Source: an uncultured Treponema sp. (lineage in GTDB: Bacteria; Spirochaetota; Spirochaetia; Treponematales; Treponemataceae). From it: a stretch of 37,818 nucleotides of DNA. The translations under genes were made by a program, and so were the position numbers. The stretch covers positions 1-37,818 of the forward strand of contig CAMJZA010000032.1 in assembly GCA_946410085.1 (NCBI GenBank), read 5' to 3'. The notes beneath the pieces were generated by a model. It did no database searches and was not told the DNA's origin. It saw only the letters and a program-made list of their open reading frames with translations. Position 1 is the first letter of the stretch; the number at the start of each line of letters is the position of its first letter. Positions 1-6,106 of this stretch are shown here, in pieces.

Positions 1-51
1 ATATCACGAATTACAGACTTTAAACAGTACCTAATTCATTTTGGACAGTAA
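1..51 (+). CDS. 3' end of an unidentified upstream ORF (partial)
   Basis: Frame 1 is open from the window edge and ends with TAA at 49-51, giving a C-terminal tail ISRITDFKQYLIHFGQ. The stop overlaps an ATG (TAATG, 49-53), the usual layout of translationally coupled genes. The position fits a toxin partner of the HicB-like gene that follows, but the tail does not match the usual HicA C-terminus as I know it, and too little is visible to identify it. Confidence 0.3.
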   Translation: MSRITDFKQYLIHFGQ

Positions 52-93
52 TGAATCGAGCAGGACGGGAAATTCATCGCAAGATTTCCCGAT

Positions 94-432
94 ATGACCA
101 ACGTACAGACGTTCGGATTGTCGCGTGAAGAGGCACTTGAGATGGCAAAAGATGCCCTTGACGGCGTTCTTTCCGTGGACATAGACAACGGTTTCCCTAT
201 TCCCGCTCCGGCTTATACTGGAGGCTTCCCTGTTGAAGTCTCGCCCAAGGTTGCATTCGCCATCGAGCTGAGGAAAGCCCGTGCAGACCGTCCGCAGAAA
301 GAGGTCGCTGCGGCGGCGGGCATGAGCTATCAGCAGTATCAGCGGCTTGAAAATCCCCGCAAAACGAACCCGACGCTTGAAACGCTCTGGCGGTTGCAAA
401 AGGTCTTTGGCCGCCCCTTCCTTGCACTGTAG
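94..432 (+). CDS. hicB: HicB-family antitoxin with XRE-type HTH, 5' end out of frame
   Basis: Antitoxin of a type II toxin-antitoxin module: the N-terminal HicB fold binds the HicA toxin and the C-terminal helix-turn-helix binds the operon DNA. From ATG 94 the 112-aa product has the end of the HicB beta-sheet, the helix EEALEMAKDALDG, and an HTH from about residue 55 (KARADRPQKEVAAAAGMSYQQYQRLE). The same frame stays open upstream to 55 and reads IEQDGKFIARFPDM, the typical first HicB strand, but has no start codon; an in-frame TGA lies at 52-54. The coupled ATG at 51 is one base out of frame. So the gene may be frameshifted, use an unusual start, or begin at 94 without its first strand. No hicA follows it. 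Confidence 0.65.
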   Translation: MTNVQTFGLSREEALEMAKDALDGVLSVDIDNGFPIPAPAYTGGFPVEVSPKVAFAIELRKARADRPQKEVAAAAGMSYQQYQRLENPRKTNPTLETLWRLQKVFGRPFLAL

Positions 433-616
433 GAGTTCTACCGGATAAAAGCCGGGACGGAACTTATATCCTCGCCATCTGCTAACAGGGGGAACCTTTC
501 CGTCTTTGACTGCCTTGACAGCGAAACAGAAAGTTGCGAGGTCCTCTGTCCGACCATCTCTGAATTCTTTGAAAGTCTGTATTAAGCTACCGCCCCACGT
601 TCCCGCGCGGTGCCCC

Positions 617-644
617 TTGCCGGGGCGGGACTGTTTGATATACA
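617..644 (+). promoter_or_regulatory. sigma-70-type promoter for the ORF at 666
   Basis: TTGCCG (617-622), 16 bp, then TATACA (639-644). A good ribosome-binding site AAGGGAGG follows at 651-658, 7 bp before the ATG at 666. The 233 bp between the hicB stop and this ORF hold no other gene that I can support. Confidence 0.5.
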
Positions 645-665
645 CTGCGGAAGGGAGGCATTTCC

Positions 666-1364
666 ATGAATCTGCAAGAAGAGCAGGAAAAGATATACGG
701 TGAAATTGACCGGATAGGCAGGGAGGCGAACCCGGACGTGGGCTGCTTCCATGACGGCGTGGCGTTCCCGGACGAGTACCTGGGGGCACGGACGAAGGTC
801 CTCTGGGTGCTCAAGAACTCCTACGACGAGACGGATGAGGACGGCAATCCTGCGAGCGACGGGCAGGACATACGCTGCTGGTTCGGTTCGCCGCACGGAA
901 CGCCGATGTTCACCAAGATGGCGCTCGTATCATACTGCCTGGAGCAGGGCATCGGACGGTACGACGATTCATTGCTTGCCGACCGGGATGCCGTCCTGAG
1001 AAGCCTCCGTAAAACCGCCCTTGTTGACCTGAGCAAGCTGCCCGGCGCAAGTTCCGTCACGGACAGGCAGCTGAAAGAGGAGTTCGCCCTGTTCCAGGAT
1101 GTCGTGCGGTGGCAGCTGGATCTGTACGCCCCGGACATCATGATTTTCGGAAATACCCTGCACCTGTGTCACGGACTGTTTGAGGGGCTGGATTATAAGA
1201 ATCCGCTCCATAGCTATGTAGAAGACGGTGACTGCATGCTCCGCTCGTTCACAGACTCAGGCGGCAAGCATCTGTATCTGGAAGCCTACCACCCCTCCTA
1301 CCCCGGCGGATATGCCCGCTACGTGGACGTAATCCTGCGGGCTGCAGCGGACTGGCGGATTTAG
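666..1364 (+). CDS. Uncharacterised 232-aa protein, possible uracil-DNA-glycosylase-like fold
   Basis: I do not recognise this family with certainty. The start at 666 is supported by AAGGGAGG seven bases upstream and by a promoter at 617-644. The sequence has a hydrophobic strand followed by polar residues (TKVLWVLKNSYDE, about residues 43-55), a second hydrophobic strand APDIMIFGNT in the middle, and a late EAYHPSYP motif. That order (strand with polar loop, central strand, late HPS) recalls uracil-DNA-glycosylase-like proteins, whose catalytic loop carries an HPS-type motif, but residues 1-40 match nothing I know. No signal peptide or membrane segment is seen, so it is probably cytoplasmic. 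It sits between a toxin-antitoxin relic and a putative nuclease, suggesting an accessory or defence-like setting. The UDG-like idea is inference. Confidence 0.7.
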   Translation: MNLQEEQEKIYGEIDRIGREANPDVGCFHDGVAFPDEYLGARTKVLWVLKNSYDETDEDGNPASDGQDIRCWFGSPHGTPMFTKMALVSYCLEQGIGRYDDSLLADRDAVLRSLRKTALVDLSKLPGASSVTDRQLKEEFALFQDVVRWQLDLYAPDIMIFGNTLHLCHGLFEGLDYKNPLHSYVEDGDCMLRSFTDSGGKHLYLEAYHPSYPGGYARYVDVILRAAADWRI

Positions 1365-1440
1365 AATCTTACCGGACGGAAGCCGGCACAGCCCCGGTCT
1401 GTAGCCCGTGCCGGGGCGGAGGGGAATGGCATCGTTCGCA

Positions 1441-1470
1441 TTGACGGCGGCGGGCGGCCTGCGGTATACT
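1441..1470 (+). promoter_or_regulatory. Promoter of the AAA/PD-(D/E)XK gene, leaderless layout
   Basis: TTGACG (1441-1446), 18 bp, TATACT (1465-1470). The best start codon, ATG 1477, lies where transcription should begin, so the mRNA is predicted to have almost no 5' UTR. No Shine-Dalgarno is present between the -10 box and the ATG. Confidence 0.6.
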
Positions 1471-1476
1471 GTCCGT

Positions 1477-3036
1477 ATGGGCGAAAGACGGAAGCTGCCG
1501 ATCGGCATACAGACATTCGAGGATATCCGCAGGAACAATTATGTCTACGTCGACAAGACTGAGTTTGTCGGGAAGCTGGCGTACAACGGGAAGCCCTACT
1601 TCCTGAGCCGCCCCCGCAGGTTCGGCAAGTCGCTCTTCCTGTCCACGCTCAGGAGCTACTTTGAGGGGCGGAAAGACCTGTTTGAGGGGCTGGACATCTC
1701 CAAAACCGAGACCGAGTGGAAGCAGTACCCGGTATTCCACCTGGACTTCAACGTGGGCGACTACACGAGCGAAGAACGGTTCAGGGACTCGCTGGGCAAG
1801 AAGCTTGAGGATTACGAGAACATCTACGGTTCGGGCGGTGCAAGAACGCTCGCAGACCGATTCAGCGACCTGCTCCGGCAGGCCCACGAAAAGACCGGCC
1901 TGCAGGCCGTCGTCCTAATTGACGAATACGACAAGCCCCTTCTGAACGTAATCGGCGATGAACAGCTTCTGGATACATACCGGGCGATACTGAAATCCTT
2001 CTTCGGAGTCCTCAAGGGCGAGGACGCGCACATAAAATTCATACTCATCACCGGTGTCACCAGATTTGACAAGGTGAGCATCTTCTCCGACCTGAACAAC
2101 CTGAACGACATATCCCTGAACCGGGAGTTCACGGCGATTTGCGGAATCACGCAGGAAGAGCTGGAAACCTGCTTTGGCCCGGAAATCGAACGTATGGGCG
2201 AGGACAACAATCTTTCTGAAGAGGAGTGCCTTGCCGAGCTCAAGAAGAACTACGACGGCTACCACTTCTCCGAGAACACGGCGACCGACGTATACAACCC
2301 TTTCAGTTTACTGAAGGCTTTCTCGGAAACACGATTCGGCAGCTACTGGTTTGCAACCGGAACGCCAAGCTTCCTGACCAGGATGATCCGCGACTCAAAC
2401 TTCAACTATGCTTCTCTGGAAAACGACATTGATATCGGCTCCCGGACGCTGGAGAATTACAGGCTTTCGGCTACGGATCCCCTCCCCATGCTCTACCAGG
2501 CAGGGTACCTTACAATCAAAGCCTACGACAAGACATTCCGGAGTTTCACGCTGGGACTGCCGAACGACGAGGTCCGTTACGGCCTGTACGACAGCCTTGT
2601 CCCCCTGTACGCCGGCTACGAGGGGAAGACCAGCAACATCGAGGTTCTGCAATTCCTTAAGGAAATCCGCGACGGCAAGGTGGACGAGTTCATGGAGCGG
2701 ATAAACAACATCTTCGCTTCGGCGCCGAAGCCGACCAACCAGAAGCAGTACGAGCTGAACTGCCAGGCCTTCATCTGGCTCATCTTCAAGCTGATGGGCG
2801 AGTTCATCCTCTGTGAGGTGCAGAACGGCAGGGGGCGGAGCGATGCGGTCGTCTGGCAGAAGGACGCGATTTACATCTTTGAGTTCAAGATGGACGGGAG
2901 CGCGAAAGCGGCCCTCGAACAGATAGACGGCAAGGACTACCCGATAGCCTACAGGAACGACGGGCGCAAAATCGTCAAAATCGGCGTGAACTACTCCAGC
3001 GCGGACCGCCAGCTGACCGAGTGGTGCATCGGGTAG
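1477..3036 (+). CDS. AAA-ATPase-like protein with C-terminal PD-(D/E)XK nuclease domain
   Basis: 519-aa protein of the family with an N-terminal AAA-ATPase-like domain and a C-terminal PD-(D/E)XK domain, abundant in Bacteroidetes and treponemes; cellular role unknown. From ATG 1477 the product begins MGERRKLPIGIQTFEDIR and then NYVYVDKT, the family's conserved opening, so the 23-residue extension to 1408 is unlikely. Nucleotide-binding motifs: SRPRRFGKS (about residues 44-52, the family's variant P-loop) and VVLIDEYD (145-152, Walker B). Near the C-terminus a D, then E-x-K (IFEFK), followed by the strand IVKIGVNYSS, fit a PD-(D/E)XK core. Cytoplasmic. It is transcribed alone from a strong promoter ending 6 bp before the ATG. 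Members of this family are often multi-copy; whether it acts in defence or on host-derived DNA is not known. Confidence 0.85.
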   Translation: MGERRKLPIGIQTFEDIRRNNYVYVDKTEFVGKLAYNGKPYFLSRPRRFGKSLFLSTLRSYFEGRKDLFEGLDISKTETEWKQYPVFHLDFNVGDYTSEERFRDSLGKKLEDYENIYGSGGARTLADRFSDLLRQAHEKTGLQAVVLIDEYDKPLLNVIGDEQLLDTYRAILKSFFGVLKGEDAHIKFILITGVTRFDKVSIFSDLNNLNDISLNREFTAICGITQEELETCFGPEIERMGEDNNLSEEECLAELKKNYDGYHFSENTATDVYNPFSLLKAFSETRFGSYWFATGTPSFLTRMIRDSNFNYASLENDIDIGSRTLENYRLSATDPLPMLYQAGYLTIKAYDKTFRSFTLGLPNDEVRYGLYDSLVPLYAGYEGKTSNIEVLQFLKEIRDGKVDEFMERINNIFASAPKPTNQKQYELNCQAFIWLIFKLMGEFILCEVQNGRGRSDAVVWQKDAIYIFEFKMDGSAKAALEQIDGKDYPIAYRNDGRKIVKIGVNYSSADRQLTEWCIG

Positions 3037-3237
3037 GGGCAGCAGCTGCGCCTGTCCTACCGGCCTTGTGTCCCCGCGCCGCAGCCCTTCCCGGATGGGG
3101 AAAACGGCTGGTTTTTGTGCAAAATGGTGATTTCCCTGCTTTTTCTTGTCGTTTCGTGCGGTCTGGCCCTCGCTGTTCCCGGGCGCCGGCTTCCCCGGGT
3201 AGCGTAAAAAAAATTTGCTTTTTTTTCTTTTTTGTGC

Positions 3238-3265
3238 TAAAGTTTTTATAAGTTCAATACGACTA
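3238..3265 (+). promoter_or_regulatory. Possible sigma-28-like promoter of flaB1
   Basis: TAAAG at 3238-3242 followed 16 bp after TAAA by TACGACTA (3258-3265), which shares the CGA core with the flagellar sigma-28 -10 element (GCCGATAA). The match is partial. The region just upstream (3204-3235) is an A8/T8-rich tract. The remaining part of 3037-3237 holds no gene that I can support. Initiation near 3272 would give a leader of about 150 nt. Confidence 0.35.
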
Positions 3266-3323
3266 TATATATGAATCTTTATGGCTGCTCAACTTCCTAG
3301 AAGACAACAGCCAGAAGCATTCA

Positions 3324-3374
3324 TTGTAAAGGATTGCAGATGTAGCCGTGTAATGCAGATGCAATCTTTTACAA
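3324..3374 (+). other. flaB1 leader hairpin 1 (15-bp stem)
   Basis: TTGTAAAGGATTGCA (3324-3338) pairs with TGCAATCTTTTACAA (3360-3374) over 15 positions with a single G-U pair, leaving a 21-nt loop. It lies in the untranslated leader of flaB1 and has no downstream U-tract, so it is not a terminator. Confidence 0.7.
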
Positions 3375-3376
3375 AC

Positions 3377-3398
3377 CGGGCAGAAAGGATTCTGCCTG
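3377..3398 (+). promoter_or_regulatory. flaB1 leader hairpin 2 presenting GGA in the loop (CsrA-like site)
   Basis: CGGGCAGAA (3377-3385) pairs with TTCTGCCTG (3390-3398) around an AGGA tetraloop. A GGA displayed in a hairpin loop is the known CsrA recognition element. The second GGA, within ACGGAGGA at the Shine-Dalgarno (3413-3418), is 26 nt downstream. This matches the two-site layout of the Bacillus hag leader. CsrA binding here is inference. Confidence 0.5.
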
Positions 3399-3423
3399 TA
3401 TACAATTTCCACGGAGGAAAATT

Positions 3424-4284
3424 ATGGTCATCAACCACAACATGTCAGCAATGTTCGCCAATCGTTCTTTGGGAATCAGCAATGGTCACCTGCAGAAGGA
3501 TATGGAGAAGCTCTCTTCTGGTGAGAAAATCAACCGCGCTGGAGACGACGCTTCCGGACTCGCAGTATCTGAGAAGATGCGCGCGCAGATCCGTGGTCTG
3601 AACCAGGCTTCCAGGAACGCTGCCAATGGTATCAGCTTCATTCAGACGACCGAAGGTTATCTGAAGGAGACGACTGAGATTGTTCATCGTCTTCGCGAGC
3701 TGGCTATCACTTCCAGCAACGGAATCTACACGGACGAGGATCGCACCTACATCCAGGTTGAGGTCAGCTCTCTTGTCGCTGAGATAGACCGCATTGCTTC
3801 CTGCGCGCAGTTCAACGGTTTGAACATGCTCACCGGACGCTATGCTCGCGGAACGGGTGAGAACACCCCCACTGCTTCTATGTGGCTCCACATCGGTGCT
3901 AACATGGATCAGAGGACGCAGGTTTACATCGGCACGATGACTTCTGCCGCTCTTGGAATCCGCAACGTCGGAACCGAAGAGATCATGACATTGCAGACGC
4001 CGGAGGATGCCAACCGCGCAATCGGTACGCTTGATGAGTCTCTGAAGAAGATCAACAAGCAGCGTGCTGACCTTGGTGCTTACCAGAACCGCCTTGAGAA
4101 GACTGTTGAGGGACTGGATGTTGCTGCTGAGAATACTCAGGCTTCAGAGTCCAGGATCCGCGACACCGACATGGCGTACCAGATGGTCGAGTTCACCAAG
4201 AACCAGATTCTCACGCAGTCCGGAACGGCTATGCTGGCCCAGGCCAACGCACAGTCTCAGACGGTCTTGTCTTTGCTGAGATAG
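3424..4284 (+). CDS. flaB1: Flagellin FlaB, first copy
   Basis: Core filament protein of the spirochaetal periplasmic flagellum, 286 aa, the usual FlaB length. It consists only of the coiled-coil D0/D1 regions: N-terminal [17 protein letters not shown] through [26 protein letters not shown], and C-terminal [21 protein letters not shown] ending VLSLLR; the variable outer domains of exported flagellins are absent. No signal peptide, as expected for type III flagellar export. Start 3424 follows GGAGGA at 3413-3418. A Cys replaces the second Ser of the [11 protein letters not shown] motif found in the second copy. Transcribed with a long folded leader, and followed by a second flagellin after 349 bp. 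The numbering flaB1 is by position; the orthology could differ. Confidence 0.95.
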   Translation: MVINHNMSAMFANRSLGISNGHLQKDMEKLSSGEKINRAGDDASGLAVSEKMRAQIRGLNQASRNAANGISFIQTTEGYLKETTEIVHRLRELAITSSNGIYTDEDRTYIQVEVSSLVAEIDRIASCAQFNGLNMLTGRYARGTGENTPTASMWLHIGANMDQRTQVYIGTMTSAALGIRNVGTEEIMTLQTPEDANRAIGTLDESLKKINKQRADLGAYQNRLEKTVEGLDVAAENTQASESRIRDTDMAYQMVEFTKNQILTQSGTAMLAQANAQSQTVLSLLR

Positions 4285-4295
4285 TATGGTATAAT
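4267..4295 (+). promoter_or_regulatory. Strong sigma-70-type promoter at the end of flaB1
   Basis: TTGTCT (4267-4272), exactly 17 bp, TATAAT (4290-4295). The -35 lies inside the last codons of flaB1 and the -10 is 5 bp past its stop. Initiation is predicted near 4302, which would give a leader of about 330 nt before flaB2, or a separate small RNA. Confidence 0.6.
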
Positions 4296-4301
4296 ATAAG
4301 T

Positions 4302-4633
4302 AGCAGGGTGGGGCAGCTTTTACAGCCTGCCTGCCCCGCTGCTTATTGCGCGGCTTAGATGTGGTTCCAGCAGTATCTTTATTCATCCTATATCTAATCC
4401 GTTCAAGCAAGAAGCGATCAGTTCCGATTTAGACGGGACAGTGGTCTTTGACAGAACTCTTTCATGGGTTTGTAACAGTATAGACTGTTGCTATGTAACT
4501 CTTACCTATGCATAGTAACAATTCCTGCTGTTATGGGTCTAAACGGTGGCCGGGGGCGCAACAACTGGCCGTCCGCCCGTACAAACCAGGCGTAAGGCAT
4601 GATGCTTTATGTATCGCACATGGAGGATAAGTT
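4302..4633 (+). other. Long structured leader of flaB2, or a small RNA
   Basis: No ORF is supported in these 332 bases. The predicted transcript starts with a stem AGCAG/CTGCT plus GGGGCAG/CTGCCCC (4302-4343). Further on, AACAGT-ATAG-ACTGTT (4474-4489) overlaps a second stem TGTTGCTATG (4486-4495) with CATAGTAACA (4511-4520); the two share bases and cannot form together. A third region around 4545-4580 has complementary GGCC/CGG segments. The leader ends with ACATGGAGGAT (4618-4628), which is both the Shine-Dalgarno and a full match to the CsrA consensus ACANGGANG. I could not match it to a riboswitch class. Confidence 0.45.
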
Positions 4634-5488
4634 ATGGTAATCAATCACAACATGAGTGCCATGTTCGCTAACCGGACACTGGGACTCAGCACCGCTGAGC
4701 TGCAGGGCAATATTGCCAAGCTCAGCTCAGGCGAGAAGATCAACAAGGCTGGAGATGATGCTTCCGGACTTGCCGTATCTGAGAAGATGCGTGCACAGGT
4801 TCGTGGTCTTAACCAGGCCAACAGGAATACGCAGAATGCGATCAATTTCATCCAGACGACCGAAGGTTATCTGAATGAGACGACCGACATCCTTCAGCGT
4901 ATCCGCGAGCTCTCCGTTCAGTCTGCCAACGGCATCTATACGGATGAGGATCGCATGCAGATCCAGGTTGAGGTTTCTCAGCTTGTCGCCGAAGTTGACC
5001 GCATTGCTTCTTCTGCGCAGTTCAATGGACTGAACATGCTCACGGGACGCTATGCACAGAACTCTGTCGCGAATGAGACCATGCGCTTCCACGTTGGAGC
5101 AAACATGGATCAGCGCATGACGGCCTACGTGGGAACGATGACCGCTCAGGCGCTCGGACTCAAGTCAGCACAGGGTACTGATGAGATTATGAGCCTTGCT
5201 ACACCGGATTCAGCAAATGTTGCCATCGGTACGATTGACAACGCACTGAAGCTCGTGAACAAGCAGCGCGCAGATCTCGGAGCGTATCAGAACCGCCTTG
5301 AGGAGACCTCTTTTGGTCTCGGAATTGCGGCTGAGAACACGCAGGCTTCTGAGTCAACAATCCGTGATACGGATATGGCTTCTGAGATGGTCGAGTTCAC
5401 GAAGAATCAGATCCTCTCACAGGCTGGAACGGCTATGCTTGCTCAGGCCAATAACTCGGCTGAGAGCGTGCTTGCCTTGTTGCGCTAG
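4634..5488 (+). CDS. flaB: Flagellin FlaB, second copy
   Basis: Second periplasmic-flagellum core flagellin, 284 aa, closely similar to the first copy through both conserved ends ([20 protein letters not shown] at the start, [20 protein letters not shown] and VLALLR at the end). Most differences lie in the middle (residues about 140-180). It keeps [11 protein letters not shown] where the first copy has a Cys. The start is fixed by GGAGGA at 4622-4627. It has its own upstream promoter and leader and ends in a strong intrinsic terminator, so it can be expressed independently of the first copy. Spirochaetes usually carry two or three FlaB proteins that co-assemble with a FlaA sheath; whether this one is FlaB2 or FlaB3 cannot be decided here. 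Confidence 0.95.
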   Translation: MVINHNMSAMFANRTLGLSTAELQGNIAKLSSGEKINKAGDDASGLAVSEKMRAQVRGLNQANRNTQNAINFIQTTEGYLNETTDILQRIRELSVQSANGIYTDEDRMQIQVEVSQLVAEVDRIASSAQFNGLNMLTGRYAQNSVANETMRFHVGANMDQRMTAYVGTMTAQALGLKSAQGTDEIMSLATPDSANVAIGTIDNALKLVNKQRADLGAYQNRLEETSFGLGIAAENTQASESTIRDTDMASEMVEFTKNQILSQAGTAMLAQANNSAESVLALLR

Positions 5489-5503
5489 AAGAGGGAAGGT
5501 TTT

Positions 5504-5589
5504 GTACTTTGTTTGAGAGACAGCTGGATGTCATCTTTTGACAAAGTACACGAAAAAGTGGGAGGGGTGCGCCCCCTTCCCCCTTTTTT
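5504..5589 (+). terminator. Intrinsic terminator after flaB2, with an extra upstream stem
   Basis: An A-rich/GGGAGGGG arm, TGCG-type loop, CCCC-TTCCCC arm and a run of six T (hairpin about 5553-5589) form a classic rho-independent terminator. Just upstream, GTACTTTGT (5504-5512) pairs perfectly with ACAAAGTAC (5541-5549). Placed between flaB2 and flaG, it should make the downstream genes less abundant than flagellin. Confidence 0.85.
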
Positions 5590-5610
5590 AACATTCAGGA
5601 GGAAGTGTCC

Positions 5611-6003
5611 ATGAATACAGCAATCAGTATGATTGGGCAGACAATGGCCACGGATGGCCTGTACAAGACTCCGGCAGTATCGAAAGGTAAAAAAGCTTAT
5701 AGCGGGAACCCGACAGAGGCCGTGTTAAGCAATTTTCCAAATAGTGCGGCTGAAGTTGCGGAAACTCTGTCTCAGAACATTGCCGACACGAAAAACAGCG
5801 TCGAGAAGGTTCTAAAGACCTCGGACGTTGTGCTTGGTCGAACACTGCAATTCTCTGTAAACCAGGAGTTGGGAAGGATCGTAGTCAAGGTTATCGATCC
5901 GAACACTCAGCGGGTTATACGGGAAATCCCGTCGGAAGATATGCAGAAGTTGCAGGCCTACCTAAAAAATGCGTCAGGCTTGCTGTTTGATGAGAACGTA
6001 TAA
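5611..6003 (+). CDS. flaG: FlaG-family flagellar protein
   Basis: 130-aa member of the FlaG family, small flagellar proteins encoded next to flagellin and fliD that influence filament length. The conserved C-terminal half is seen as LQFSVNQELGRIVVKVIDPN then RVIREIPSEDMQKLQAYL, the hallmark 'D...t.eviRqIP.e' segment. The first 60 residues are polar and low in conservation, as usual. ATG 5611 is chosen over GTG 5605 because AGGAGGAA (5597-5604) stands 6 bp before it. It lies between two terminators, so its own promoter or read-through from flaB2 must supply transcription; I see no clear promoter. Confidence 0.9.
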   Translation: MNTAISMIGQTMATDGLYKTPAVSKGKKAYSGNPTEAVLSNFPNSAAEVAETLSQNIADTKNSVEKVLKTSDVVLGRTLQFSVNQELGRIVVKVIDPNTQRVIREIPSEDMQKLQAYLKNASGLLFDENV

Positions 6004-6004
6004 G

Positions 6005-6043
6005 CAACTACGCTGTCGTAACCGACAGCGTAGTTGTTGTTTT
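6005..6043 (+). terminator. Perfect intrinsic terminator between flaG and fliD
   Basis: CAACTACGCTGTCG (6005-6018), loop TAAC, CGACAGCGTAGTTG (6023-6036): 14 perfect base pairs, followed by TTGTTTT. Strong stem with a moderate U-tract. Confidence 0.9.
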
Positions 6044-6106
6044 AAATGGGGAATGGCTCTGAAAAACTCGGTTTTTGAGAGATAGCTTTGAGACGACGGA
6101 ATTACT

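Noticed and set aside
3021..3251. 76-codon ORF after the AAA/PD-(D/E)XK gene
   Set aside because: Overlaps the preceding stop region, has no ribosome-binding site, and ends in a poly-Phe run from the T-rich tract.
4448..4476. TTGACA inside the flaB2 leader as a second promoter
   Set aside because: The sequence 17 bp downstream (TGTAAC) is a poor -10 and no better one lies at 16-18 bp.
4302..4633. c-di-GMP (GEMM) riboswitch in the flaB2 leader
   Set aside because: The conserved GEMM core and tetraloop-receptor segments could not be found.
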